Shown here in pieces: positions 33,390 through 45,388 of a DNA stretch of 64,000 nucleotides (the first letter of the stretch is position 1; every line of letters begins with the position of its first letter). The notes beneath the pieces are model-generated. The model worked only from the letters and a program-made list of their open reading frames with translations, searched no databases and was not told the origin of the DNA. The stretch covers positions 33,520,283 to 33,584,282 of the forward strand of contig CM020619.1 in assembly GCA_009829735.1 (NCBI GenBank), written 5' to 3'. The DNA is from Pyropia yezoensis. Taxonomy: Eukaryota > Rhodophyta > Bangiophyceae > Bangiales > Bangiaceae. Both the position numbers and the translations under genes were made by a program.

Positions 33390-34107
33390 CAGGGGCGGAT
33401 TGGGACCCCCCCCGTCATCTGATCGGAGTTGCCTGTAGCAGAGGTGACAAAGGCGTAGGAGAGCAGCACGGCAACGCTGTCGGACATCTTCATGGTTGAC
33501 CGGTCTCGAGGACCCAACTGGCAGAGCCGCGGTGGAGCAGTGTGCTGGGGCGACGGCTGGGCACCATGTCTGAGAGGGCTGTCGCGCAGCTCGCTCCTCC
33601 CTTGCACATTGGGGTGGAGGCGAGCAGCTGACGCGTCCTGCCCCTGTCGCGTTGGACGAGCGTGAGGTGGTCCAAGCGGAGTTGGCTCGTCTAGCCCGGC
33701 TGTCTGCCGGGTTCGACCGCCATGACGCCCATTACTTCTGGAGGGCCCATCCTAAGCACTTTGCTACGCTGTTTCTGGTAGCTGCGTATGGGCTTAGTGC
33801 AGCTGGATCGACTGTGGCCTGCCAGCGGGACTTCTCCGTCGCTTGTCGCTTAGTCCAAGCGGAGAGGTCCACGTTATCGTCTGCCAGCGTTGAGATGCGC
33901 TCTTTTGTCTCGGCGAACTCTGACCTCGTTCCGAGTGACACGACGGCCGTCGGCGTCCTGACCCATGGTGACGCAACTCTGTTTCTTGCACGCATGAATA
34001 CGTTCGTGCCCGACCCGTTTGTTGATGTCGTCGATGCGGGCAGCGGCAGTGGGTCGGATGAGAGTGAGGGAGATACTGATGAGAGGAAGAGATGTGTCTC
34101 TCGTTGA
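33390..34107 (+). pseudogene. hAT transposon remnant: terminal motif plus C-terminal transposase fragment
   Basis: CAGGGGCGGATTGGGACC at 33390 looks like a hAT terminus. About 260 bases on, an open frame (33652-34107) encodes the hAT C-terminal dimerisation region: FWRAHPKHFATLFLVAAYGL, then AAGSTVACQRDFSVACRLV and ERSTLSSASVEMRSFVSANS, followed by an acidic tail (GSGSDESEGDTDERKR). The N-terminal BED finger and most of the catalytic part are missing, so the copy is deleted internally. No matching right terminus or 8-bp duplication was found. Confidence 0.7.
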
Positions 34108-37100
34108 GTCGCGCGGTGGTGCATGCAATCTTGTCTTCTCTCGATGTACTCGCGCTTGCATCAGGAGTCTCTCTGTTCTTATGGCTTGATGCAAGCTCTG
34201 GAAGCTGTCATCTTGTGCGTCGGGAAAACATCGGTATGCGGTCCGACACAACCCTCGAACCTGATTTAGACGAGTCACGCATCGGTAAGGGCACTGGGCG
34301 GCCAGCAGACTCGGCTTCTCTTCCAGCCAGGCTATGTTACATCAGGGAGAACGGCACCACAAGTGGCGGGGTGTTGTATCAGGGGGGTCCAACCATCCCG
34401 TTAGGGAACAGCTTTTTTGTCGGCGCCTCTGGCGAGAAAGCCGCAAGGTATGCTGCCCTGACTTGACGTGCGACCCTGGGCGGATCGAGCTGTGGCTGCA
34501 GGTGGACGGGCGAGACGTTCACGATGAATGGCCTGCAGGGTACCGGCATGTCGCCCTGCGTCGGTGGCGAGTAAGTCAAGCAGGCAGTGGGGTCGCCATC
34601 AACTGAGGGCACCCCACTCATTAAGTGAAAGCGTTGCGGGAGAGTAGAGGGTGGATCTGGACAGGCCTGAAGGATCCGCCTTTGCTGTATTTTCCTTGTG
34701 TACATGACCCTCCGTGGAGCTCCTCGCCCACTGGCGCGGGGACGGCGGCAGGGCGTGGGTTCGGGGGGGGGGGGGCGTCGCCTCGGCCGCTAGCGCGTCC
34801 CACTGAACTGACGATCCGCAGTTTCACCGTGGATGGGTGCAGAGCGCTCGGACTACACAGGAGATGGATTCGTGCCGCGCCGCCCGAACAGGCTCTCACC
34901 GCCGACGGCATCTCTCCCACCCCCCTCTTCTGTCGCACGTCACTGGTCGTGGCCCACCCAGCGCATCCACTTGTAGAGAACAAAGCGATAGCCGCGACAG
35001 GCCGCCGCAATCTGTATCAGGCTTCACCGCTCTACAAGTCTGTTGGCGGTAATGGCGGCGGTGGCTATGCGGCCACGGTAATGTAGCCGTCGCGGCTGCG
35101 GCGCCGTCTCTTCAATTAGACACACTTGCTTCTACGGTGCTCGCCGATAAAATCAAGACGAGACTGTCCGGCGAAGTGACACGTGCGACAGGCGCCAACA
35201 ACGGTCGAGAAGACTTCCCAGGGCAATGTCCTTTCCCAGGGGCGGCACTCTCTTGCTCCTCTACCCGTGCACTGCCGTGGGGCATATCGCACAGGCAACG
35301 GAAACCCTACCCGGCCATTTCCCCCTGCCTCTAGCATGGGAGCCCTCGCACTCGCCAAACCCTACCACTTCGCCCTCCGGGCTTTCCGCCCCACAAATGC
35401 CAAACCGAAGGCGCGTCGGCCCGACCCCCCTCCCCCAACAGAACGCGTGACCACCTCGGCAGCCTGCTCCGACGCCGCCGCCGCCTCCGACCGGGCGAGG
35501 TCAGCACCGAAAAACCATGCTCCTCCGCCCCGCCATCCGCACAGAAGAGCCGACAGCGCCATCAGCGGCGAGCGGGTGAGGAATGGGGGGTCACCCTTCC
35601 ACCTCCACCTCGGCTGCCCTCGCGCCTTTGAAGGACCTGAACATCGCGTCGACGGCGGGGAGGCGGGTAGGCTAGGATACGCGCCCCTGTACCAGCTCCT
35701 CCGCCGCTCCCCGAACAAGCGCTCGAGACAACGCTTCAGAGATGGGGGGCTGCATCCGGGGGGGATTGGCCCCCCATGGAAAGCTCCGCCACGCGCCCCC
35801 ATTCGCAGAAGAGTCGACCGACGCCTTGGCGGCGGGGGAGTGAGTGGCAGGGGGTCGGCCCCCAGCCTCCAACTCCCTCTCTCCGCCTCCCACGACATAA
35901 TGGTCCGCCGTGTCCGCGGCGGGGGGATGGGCGAAGGAGCGTCGGGGTCCTCCAGCCACCGCGAGCTCCTCCGACCTGACCAGCACATAGGACCCCGTCC
36001 AGCTCAGCGACGGTGGGAAGCGTTGTGGGGCGCAGCGGAGCCGTCGTTCTTGAGTGTTACTAATGACGTCCATCCTGATCGCCGACGCCACTAGGCGAGG
36101 CAGAAGTAACTCGTTGAGTGTCGTTGCCAAGCAACGATGTAACGCTGCTTTTATTTTAACCTCCCGGACAGCAAGACCAATGTTGCTCCAAGATTCTCTG
36201 AGCTCACCAACAGGACTTTTCTTGGAACGTTGTCAGTCGGTTCGGACAAGACTCTCTGACATCGATTTGGCACGAGTAGCTTCAGACGGTTCTTACCTAA
36301 CAGATTCTCAGAACAGTTCTGAGAACTGTTCTGAGAACCGGTCCGTGAAAATTTTGAGACAGTTGATACCAGCACAATCCCCCAGCTACGGCGGAATGGT
36401 TGAAGGAACGGTTGAAGAATCTTGATAACGTTGCTCTTGTTCCCTTCCGGAGACTCATGCCGAGTATATTTTGGAATACCGTTTTTCTACAGTGAGGCCG
36501 TAAGGTCCAGATATCTATCTGCAAAATCATTTCTTGAACTCTTCGTTATCTTTGGTTATTGAACGAATCGTTGGCCGTCAGTGCGCTTGAACCAGGGGCG
36601 GTAGAGCGTACCAGTTTTGGTCCTGCGTGTGGTATTGGGAGTCGTGGCTCGGGCACGAGTATCCACGGCCAGCCAGCCGACTCTCGCCAAGCGTTGTGGC
36701 ACCCGTGACCGGAGCCACGAGCTTTCACCAGAGTACTTGCCAGCAGGATGTTTAGGCAGCAGTATGAATAGCCAGTCTGGGATAAATGTCGACCATTGTC
36801 GATGACGTTCAAGATGCTCGCGTACTCCAAGACATGCACGACATATGTGCTTGTAGAGGAGGCCGAGGGGAGTAAGAGGATGTTTTTTTTTTTTCTGAGC
36901 ACGTCTGTTCTCGCGGAGCTACGAGCGAGAAAAGCCAAGGCGACTGCCAGGAAAGTGCTTGTAAAGTCGACCAGCTCATGGAGCCAATGGAAACACCTGG
37001 TCTGCGATTAATCTGGCCCAGCGGTGCACTGCATGCAAATCAATCATGCTGAGTGTTGGCCGACGACGAACATGGGGCCGCCTGCGTGCTGGTCATAGCA

Positions 37101-38419
37101 GAGGAAAAACACTCTCTGCAGTAGAGAAAAAAGAACAACGCAGAGGCTGTCCACGCCTAGGTGCTTATGCTTGGCCAAAAAATGGACAGTATATATCCCG
37201 TCTCCTCGTAGTGGCTTCTTTGTCCAGGTCACATGTGCTTCTCTTCTTCTGGCTTTGGAAGTAGGAAAGGAAAATGCGTCCGCCATGAATCCGCCTTCTT
37301 GGGGCCGTGAGGCGTGGTCAACAGTTCCTGGACTGGTCGGCATTCGGCCCATACAGGCTACTGCGAGAGTATCCAACGCATGAAAAGCAGGTCAATTTAC
37401 GAAAAAGTACCGCATTTTACAATTTCGTGTGACTGGATTCCCTTCTTTGATGTCTCTACTGCGTGCCTGACAAGCGAAGGGAGCACGGGATCCTGCGCTG
37501 GGCCTGTCTGTTGTCACGACTTCAGGGGACTTCCTAGAGCCAGGTGGTGCACGGGCGCTGGCAAGAGTGGATGTCATCGGCTTCGGCATGCCCGAGAGCA
37601 CTGCCTGCTGACCTGCCATGGCACCGGCTGGCTGCAAAGAATGTTTTCAGCCCCCCACCCGCCCCACCCATTGCTGTGCCTAGTCATAGATAATCTGACG
37701 AAAGAGGACGGCAGCTCTGTGCTAGTTTGGAGACTTCATTGCCGTCTAGGGCGCCAGTACCAAGTGCTGACGTGCTACGGACGTGGAGTCAGCGCTGCGC
37801 AGACGGTCAAATCACTCGCTGCTCGATACGGAAATTGTCATTTGACGTGCATATGAAAAAGGGAGGCCCCTAGATGTGTGCTAGCACGAGAACATTTTTT
37901 TTGTAACAATTAACTACACTACGCTTGGGAGGCTGGGCATGTGCGTACCCGATACTCTTGGCCTCCCCCCGCCTGGCCCAGTGAGTATTTAGGTGCCTCC
38001 GGAGTAATCGCGTGCCGCGTAGCCAGATACGCTTGACAAATACGGGCGTATTACTCTTGTAAAAAATACGCTTGAAAAGGCCTGGTCTGAACATGCAAGA
38101 TATAGCAAGCTTCTCTCGAGCACGCCTCTTGAGTGCGCGTACTTAGGTACGCTAATCGAGTGAAAAGCCGGCCAATGGATGGGCGGCAAGCTGCACGTAC
38201 CGGGTGACCAGGGCACCTTAGTGTCAGCCACGGGCTAATAGCGGCCACAAGATCTTTGCAAATGGTGCTACAGGCCGTGCCGTTCCGATCTGCCGGCCAA
38301 TGACAACACTACGAACAAACTGCAAACACAAAAATGCAATTTCCTGCAATCGAGAGTCACAGAAAATGCTGAAGCGTTTGCCTGGCCGATCTGAGCTTCC
38401 TCCCCCCCCCCCTGCCCCC
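34108..38419. other. Intergenic/accessory stretch, no gene recognised
   Basis: About 4.3 kb without a recognisable protein. Two more CAGGGGCGG words (35237, 36593) may be ends of decayed hAT copies. A short palindromic run of GAACAGTTCTGA type lies at 36300-36345. Open frames near 35200-36090 on both strands show no domain. Confidence 0.4.
36300..36345. repeat. Tandem palindromic run AGAACAGTTCTG
   Basis: Words of the type CAGAACAGTTCTGAGAACTG alternate so that the run is both tandem and self-complementary, and could form a stem of more than 15 bp. Confidence 0.75.
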
Positions 38420-38619
38420 CAGGGTAGGCTTGTGCTGCACGCCCCTTTTTGGGGGGCGTCCAGGCGTGACACGCCCTAAACACGCCCCAAGCACGCCCCC
38501 AAAACCTCATCCCGCCTCTGCACGCCCCAAGAATCTACCGCTAATTCCCCCAGATAAACAAGAACTACGCACGAGCACGGCCGCCGAAGCCCCTGCCCAG
38601 CACTGGGCACTGTCTAACA

Positions 38620-39067
38620 CAAGTGGGAAGAATTGGCGGCTGCCAGAGAAACACGGATGGGGTAGTCGTCGTCCTCGCCAGCACGGCCACGGCAATCACA
38701 GTCGGCGTACCGGCACCTGTCCCGCTGCCGCCGCCCCCCCCACCGCTGCCGCCGCCCCCCCACCCCCGCGAGCGGGGCGCAGGCGGACACGCGGCGGCAC
38801 AGCGGACCGCACGCGGAGCACGTCAGCGTCAGGATGGGTGACGGGCGGCGCCGGCCCGGGCGGTACCAGCCGGCATCGCTAGAAGGGCCCACCACGCAGA
38901 CGCGTCCAGAGGCTCACGCGGAGGCCACGGCCAACGCGGCTTTTTTGAAAGCCTTGGGCACACGGGGCGACCCCGTGTGAACCAATCCCAGGAAGTCCGA
39001 CCAACGTGTGGTCGCTGGAGATGGACGACGTCGTCGAGGACACCCAAAAAACGCCAGGATGGCACTG
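38620..39067 (+). repeat. hAT internal inverted repeat, left arm (448 bp)
   Basis: Nearly identical, inverted, to 42966-43413. It contains a C-rich microsatellite-like part (CCGCCGCCCCCCC) and ends next to GGCACTG. Confidence 0.92.
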
Positions 39068-39245
39068 TAATCGAACATTTCAGTACTCTAGTTATGTACT
39101 TCTTAATTGATGAATTTTGTGCGTTTGTTCTATGTATTGCCTTACGGCTTTTCCTCGGGATTTTTACAAGAATCTATGCATGTTATGCAGACACGAGCGC
39201 GTCCGACGGCGGCGCGAGCGAAAAGATGTCCAAATTCTATTCCTC

Positions 39246-42110
39246 TCACTGACCCTCCGCGCGACGCAGCCCGTACACTCTCATCGCATCGGCCAAGTAC
39301 CTCTCGGCGTCAAACACACGGCTGAGCAGTGTCCGCGCGTCCACCCTCGCGGCGGATGCGTGAGCAGGCCCTTGCCCAGCGACAGGCGCGGTGGCGGTGC
39401 CGCCGCCGTTGCCCGCATTGCCACCGTGAGGCGTGCCGTAATGATGCACGCGGCCGCCAGTGCTGCCGGTCTGCTCGCCCCCGCTGGCAACGGGCACCGC
39501 CTGCTCCACAAACCGCTGGCACGCGCCGATGAGATCCACCGCCGTCAAAGACTCCGTCTGGGCAGCGGCGCCCTCGTCGGCATCCTCACCTGCAGGCGGG
39601 TTTCCGTCCGGCCCACCGCAGAGCGCCCTCTCTGCATCTAGCCCCTTCTACAGCTCCTTGGCGGCGGTGTCCAAGTCAAGACCCGCGTCCACCTCGCTGC
39701 CCACGTCCGCTGCGCCGTCGGTGTCGTCGCTCGGGTCGGAGAAAGCTAGGCCTTGCCCGCCGTCGGCTGCCACAGGCGCTCCACGCTCATCAGCACCGCC
39801 CGCTTCGCGCTGCATGCTGCTCCGCGGTACCACCGTCGATCGAGTGGTCGCCGCGGCCGCCACCTCCGCTCGCATGCGGCAAGCAATCTTAGTCGTCTTG
39901 GACGGACGCCCAGGGTCCAAGCGGCTGCTGGTGGGGGTGTTGGCCAGGCCCATTCCAGACCAGACTCGTTCCAGCTCTGCGGCGTGCGCCGGCATGGTCA
40001 GCAGGGGACAGGTCACCTCTGCCAAAGGAGTTCCCGCGTAGGTAGGTCGTAGACGTCAGCTTAAAACGGCACACACTCGACCCGTGGTGCCCAGTCCGCT
40101 GCCCATGTGGGACGACATGACCGACCGAGGCCCGCCCACCAAATAGGCCATGAATGCCTGTACGGTGGCGCACGTGTCGTGCTCCGCAGTCGCCGCGCTG
40201 GACCTGGGCGGCCCAATCCGCGAGGCGAGCGACAGAAACATCGGTACAAGCTGCGCGCTCCGGGTGAAGCTGCGAGGTCCCACCTGCAGGCCAGAAGTGT
40301 GCCGCACCTGGTCCAGCACGTGCGCCAGCACCAGCAAGGGTGCCTCGTAGTACTTGTCCAATCGCCACTGTAAGTAGCGCAGCACAGACATGCAGAGCTG
40401 GTGCGTCTCGGAGGACACAGATGGGTCAGCCGCCACCGCAAACAGGGGCGCCAACGTTGCGCCCGACCCATTCGGCGACACAGAAGCCGTCTCCTTCTTC
40501 AGCTACAGGAAGTATGCGTAGAGCCGCCCGAAGGATGCGCACACGTCCGCCAAGCCGCTGCCACGCCGCTCCACTAGCCCGATCTCGATGACGACCGGAC
40601 GCAACATCCTGGACATCGCCTCGGCCATGTGCGAAATCAGTCGACTGCGCAACAGGTCCACCACCTCAGCCCCTTGGTTTGTCCCTAGGAGAGACCCGTC
40701 GTCGTTGTGCTTGTGCCCGAGCGCGACGAGCGCCCCCCTCAGCTCCAGGATCCTCCGGACCCTCCCGAAGTGGGAGTACCACCGCGTCTCTCCGCGTTTG
40801 ACGAAAGCCAGCCGCGGCCCGTTGCACTCATGCATACAGACCTCCAGCTTGGCCATCCACTTGGTGGACAGCGAGAAGAACTTGACCACCATGCTCATCT
40901 TGGACGCCGCGGAGCGCATCGAGGGGTGGTTGACCACGAATCCCGTGACGAGGTTCAGCTGGTGAGCACAACACGCGACCATCATCAGGCACTGGTGCAG
41001 CCTGCTGATCGCCTGCTTGGCGCCACCATTGGGGCTCGCCCAGTCGCTCACGAAGCCAATCACAGTGGAGCGGCCCAGGTCATTGGGTAGCCCAGACGGA
41101 AGCGGCAAGAGGAAGTTGTTGTCCTGCGCCGCCGCTTGCAGCTCTCGCTCGATTTCGGCCTGGAACCGCGCCGCCGTCTCGGCCGTCGAGGTGATATCCG
41201 TGGTGTCCCGGAAGTCCATGCCAGGAGCCCCGTCCGCTTGACCGACCCAACTGGCCAGCATTCCCAAGATCTTACGCCCCCCCCTGCTCTTCCATCCATC
41301 GAAGGAGAGAGCCACGAACACGCCCTTGGCATACGCGGCAGTGGAGATGGCCACCAAGGACGACAGAACGCGCTCCAGCACAGTGGTCGACATCGACCGA
41401 CGGCTGGGCACAGCCTTCATGCCAGCCACCCACTTCTTGAGGAAGGCACAGAAGGGCGGCGAGTCGAGGATGCTGAAGGCTATCGAGCAGTACAGCAGCA
41501 CGCCCAAGAGCTCCTGCTCAAGCTCCCGGGTCATGCGCGCGGAGAAAGGTCGGGCGACGTGGGCGTCCATCGGCCCGACCGTCGCAGCCTCGGAGCTGGA
41601 AGCGCCGGAGCCCTTGCTGCTCTTTAGGTGCTTCCGGGCCACATGGGCTCCCGCCCGGGCGGCCGTCATCGCCTCGTGGTCTCGCGGCACGTGCCTGCAA
41701 CCGAGTATATGCTTGCACATCAGGTCCATCCGTCCCCGGATAGGCTCCTTAGCACCTGTCGCCTCCTCGCAGAGAAGGCAGAACGCCTGTCGGTACCGCG
41801 AGTTCTGGCTCCAGAGCAGCGCATCGTCCAAGAAGAAGCCCCAAACACGATGTGTCTTCTCGCGCTTGCGGCCTGTGTCGGCCGCAGAGGAAGGCAGCGC
41901 TGTGTTGTCACCACCAACCAGCTCCTCCAGCGCAGATACACCAGAGCCGCTACCACGGAGTAGGCGGCCACCCCCGTCCGCTGCACCACCAACCCCGATG
42001 GCAGGTACGCTCCCACTGGCTGGCCCAGCACCACCCCCGCCGACTGGGCCGCCGTCACGGCTCGTCGAAGCGCCGCCCCCGACGACATGACGGCCAGAGA
42101 TGCCCATCAT
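39246..42110 (-). pseudogene. hAT transposase with BED zinc finger, three in-frame stops
   Basis: One frame runs about 955 codons from ATG 42110 to TGA 39246-39248. Residues about 86-143 form a BED-type finger (Cys111-x2-Cys114 ... His134-x5-His140, in FCLLCEE and MCKHILGCRH). The catalytic part includes VALSFDGWKSRGGRK and VGFVSDWASPN, followed by the hAT signature CCAHQLNLV. The C-terminal dimerisation part includes PAHAAELERVWSGMG. Three stop codons interrupt the frame: TAG 40503-40505, TGA 40056-40058 and TAG 39648-39650. The sequence on either side stays in the same frame and protein-like, so the decay is recent. Short introns are a less likely alternative. Confidence 0.82.
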
Positions 42111-42965
42111 CGCGGCGTAGGCCCCGACAGCAGGCTAGCCAGTACCGCGTGGCCTGCCACCATCTGGAGGGACGGTAGCGGCACTACCGCCGCCGCCCTC
42201 GTACCGGTCGCCGTCTTCGGTCCCATCGGATGTGGGCAGGCGGAAGGAAAAAGCTCGGCACGGGGTGAGCGCGCCTGCGATCTCCGACTTTTGTGTCGCA
42301 GGGAGTGCGTCACCGTCGTCCATGGCAGCGCCGGCGGGCAGGGTAAGGTAGGAGAAAGGGTGCGCACCTAACGGGTGGCTCAAGAGGTGCGGGCGGCCGG
42401 CGCCGGGGAGATGCCAATGTCGGTGGAAACGGCGTGGGGAGGCAGTGCACGAAGGCAAGCACGCGGTGGAGGTGGCCGCTCAGAGCTCGTGAGCACCAAT
42501 GCCGGACCTGGTCATCGAGGTTAAGTACTGTGCAATGACGTTTTGCACACGTGCACGGCACCCGCGACCCGCGCAGCAGTCGATCTCTGGGAAACGAAAG
42601 CGGCGGGTGGGAGGCTAGCTATGCCTAGATTCACTGTTCACGGTTGCGCCCAGCGCCATAACAGAGCGGCTCACAGTAGCTTTCAACAAGCGGCAGCGCC
42701 CGAGGGCATGCACCCAGTCTCCTGTTCTCCTAGCGTGACGTGTTTTCACAAGAGCGAGGCCGCCCTGCACCGTGTCTGAGGCAGGCAGCCAATTCATTAG
42801 TGCATGGCTAGGTCATCAGTGCGTGGACAAGCCATCAGAGCGATGCCATGTCAGTCGTCTGGTCAGATCACCAGCGAGAGCCATTGCAAGTCATACGCAC
42901 AACGGCCGGCTATCACACAAGCCTGGGGGGAGAAAACAATGAACAACAGCTCATGTTTTTCGCTA
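42111..42965. other. hAT region upstream of transposase
   Basis: 855 bases between the transposase start and the right inverted-repeat arm. No second gene recognised; it would hold the transposase promoter. Confidence 0.45.
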
Positions 42966-43413
42966 CAGTGGCATCCTGGCGTATTATGGGTGTCCTCGAC
43001 GACGTCGTCCATCTCCAGCGACCACACGTTGGTCAGACTTCCTGGGATCGGCTCACACGGGGTCGCCCCGTGTGCCCAAGGCTGTCAAAAAAGCCGCGTT
43101 GGCCGTGACCTCCGCGTGAGCCTCTGGACGCGTCTGCGTGGCGGGCCCTTCTAGCGATGCCGGCTGGTACCGCCCGGGCCGGCGCCGCCCGTCACCCATC
43201 CTGACGCTGACGTGCTCCGCGTGCGGTCCGCTGTGCCGCCGCGTGTCCGCCTGCGCCCCGCTCGCGGGGGTGGGGGGGCGGCGGCAGCGGTGGGGGGGGC
43301 AGCGGCAGCGGGACAGGTGCCGGCACGCCGACTGTGATTGCCGTGACCGTGCTGGCGTGGACCAAGACCACCCCATCCGTGTTTCTCTGGCAGCTGCCAA
43401 TTCTCCCCACTTG
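42966..43413 (-). repeat. hAT internal inverted repeat, right arm (448 bp)
   Basis: Reverse complement of 38620-39067 with few differences. The outer part of the transposon continues from 43414 to 43438 and resumes at 62197 after the family B block. Confidence 0.92.
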
Positions 43414-43438
43414 TTTTGATCGCAGTGCTACTAGTACA

Positions 43439-43907
43439 TGTGGCAAAAACCACTTGCACACACGACACCCAAGTTGGGGCGGTGTGCAAGGGCTGCCTCC
43501 CGTGTCGGGGGAACCGGAAGAAGTGCAAGTCGCACACACTCTGTCCCTGTTGTGGGGCAAACCCCCCACTGACAAACAAGAGGATGGTGTGTGGTCCAAC
43601 AGTTTCTTGGTCGGGACGGGGACGCAGGGCCAAGCCCCGCTGTCCCTCCCCTTATCCCCCCAGGGTCCCCTCAGAATCTCGCCACTCAGAATCTCCCACC
43701 CCAGCACCTGCCCACCGGGCCACACGAAAATTCAAGACGATAAATGCAGAAAACCCTCAAATCCAAGTTGGATTTACTACTAAGCTAACTATCCCAAACT
43801 TAGGGAATATGGACCCAAATGCAGGGGGAGGAACGGGTCAGGCTAGTGGCCTGCCGCCCCTTGCATGGCCCGTGTTGCCCCCTTACCTGGGGGTCAATAC
43901 TGCCACA
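43439..43907 (-). repeat. Family B outer-copy 3' LTR (469 bp)
   Basis: TGTGGCAAAAACC...ACTGCCACA. It shares variants TCCCCTTATC and GGTCCCCTCAG with the LTR at 47344, marking them as one element's pair. On its inner side a purine-rich tract (read on the minus strand, GAGGAGAGGGGAG) abuts it. Confidence 0.93.
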
Positions 43908-44245
43908 CTCCCCTCTCCTCAGTTCCGACCGACCCGGTCGGCCCTGTGAGGGGGTGCGTAAACGCACGTCTCGGCGTTGGGGGCGCGACTTGCTGTCCCC
44001 CATCGAGTACGTAACACGGATGTGGAGGCAGTCACGTTGACCGCCCCTCTCCTCGAGCTTGCCCACTCGGCAGCTTGCTCTCCCTGGTTCACACTTCACC
44101 TTCACCACCACCTCCCCTTCACCTTCCACGGGGCCGCCCCACGCTGGGGAGGCCACCCGTATACCCACGATCCGAGTCCCCCTCAACTCGAGGCGGGTCT
44201 CGTGCCGCGATAGCCAGAGCGTCTCTCCCCAACTTGGGGAGAGCC

Positions 44246-45337
44246 ATGGCGACCCCGGGAGTGGGGACGGACTTTCTAGATGAGCGTATGGAGGACACCA
44301 CCTACGGTGCAGCACCCCCCGGGACTTCCGGCGGGGGCTCCGCGATCGCTCCGGGGGATGGGACTCCCGCGTCACCCGGCTTTGGGTTGACGGCGGGGTC
44401 TCCCCCGGAGGCGGGACAAGTTGTCCCGCGTGAGGCCTTGGGGCGGTGGTTTTACCCCGCTTGGCCTGTCTATGAGGAGGGGTTGACTGTTCTTCGCTGT
44501 GGCCGACTTGGCGCAGCGATGGGTCGGGTATGGGACCGCCTACGGGAGAAGTATCCCCGTAGGGTCGAGTTCCCTGCCGGCTTCAGGACGGACCATTTTG
44601 CCTTCCTGGACGATGAGGAGGTTGAGGACGTTCAGCGTGCCAAGGCCATGGTGGACCGCGGGGGAACTATCCCGGGTCCCGGCGACTTGCCGACCTTTAC
44701 TTGGGACGCGGTGGCAGCTCGCCGCCCGTACCTCCACGAGGCCGATCCGCACACTCATCACTTTGATGTGCGGATGGAGAAGAACTTCCGGCGAGGTCCC
44801 TACTTGGTGACCTCGGCTCAACTTGAGTTTCCTCAACAGTCTGCTGCCAGCAAGGAGCAGTACTATCCGAAGAAGCCCGCGTGGTGGCCTCAAGGTGAGG
44901 TCCCCTACGGGTTCCCGGCGTTGCTACCACGGTTGCTTGACCACTTCGGCTCCGTCATGTTGACGGCCGGCCCTGATCACCTGGTGTGGGCCATGTTGGC
45001 CACCCAGTGGCTCCTCGAGGTCATGTCGACCTGGTTGTCTTGTGTTCAGCGGCGGGGGATGCTCTGGCATCTCCCCCTCCGGCTTATCCAAGGTTTGGAA
45101 CAGCTCACCCCTCAGCTAGTTACTGAGGGGTGCTCATCAGGACGACTCCCTCTACTTGAGGAGATGCTCCGCCTCCACAAGTTTATCGAGTGGGAGAGCA
45201 TTGAGCACAAGTTGCGCCGCCCCACTCGTGGGCCCAAGGACGATGGCGCACTTCGCCAGTTCGTGTGGGTCGCTCGTGACCTTCACGACGGCCGTGTGGT
45301 CCTACGAGAGGGGTTGGGCATCGGAGACTACCCGTAG
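44246..45337 (+). CDS. Family B outer copy, antisense ORF 1 (363 codons)
   Basis: Opposite in strand to gag-pol, starting 338 bases from the 3' LTR. ATG 44246 (MATPGVGTDFLDERM), directly after a 21-bp perfect palindrome. A folded-looking middle includes EFPAGFRTDHFAFLDDEEVE, YPKKPAWWPQGEVPYG and ATQWLLEVMSTWLS, and it ends with REGLGIGDYP. It is related to the middle of the family A antisense protein. No known domain. Nearly identical to 53625-54716. Confidence 0.75.
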   Translation: MATPGVGTDFLDERMEDTTYGAAPPGTSGGGSAIAPGDGTPASPGFGLTAGSPPEAGQVVPREALGRWFYPAWPVYEEGLTVLRCGRLGAAMGRVWDRLREKYPRRVEFPAGFRTDHFAFLDDEEVEDVQRAKAMVDRGGTIPGPGDLPTFTWDAVAARRPYLHEADPHTHHFDVRMEKNFRRGPYLVTSAQLEFPQQSAASKEQYYPKKPAWWPQGEVPYGFPALLPRLLDHFGSVMLTAGPDHLVWAMLATQWLLEVMSTWLSCVQRRGMLWHLPLRLIQGLEQLTPQLVTEGCSSGRLPLLEEMLRLHKFIEWESIEHKLRRPTRGPKDDGALRQFVWVARDLHDGRVVLREGLGIGDYP

Positions 45338-45388
45338 GCCCCGGGGGTGGATCGCCACACTGCGCCACCCCCGGACAAGGCCATAGTT

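Noticed and set aside
35183-36094. Plus-strand open frame of 303 codons and a minus-strand frame across it
   Set aside because: Neither shows a known domain, and both strands are open to a similar degree, as expected by chance in GC-rich DNA.
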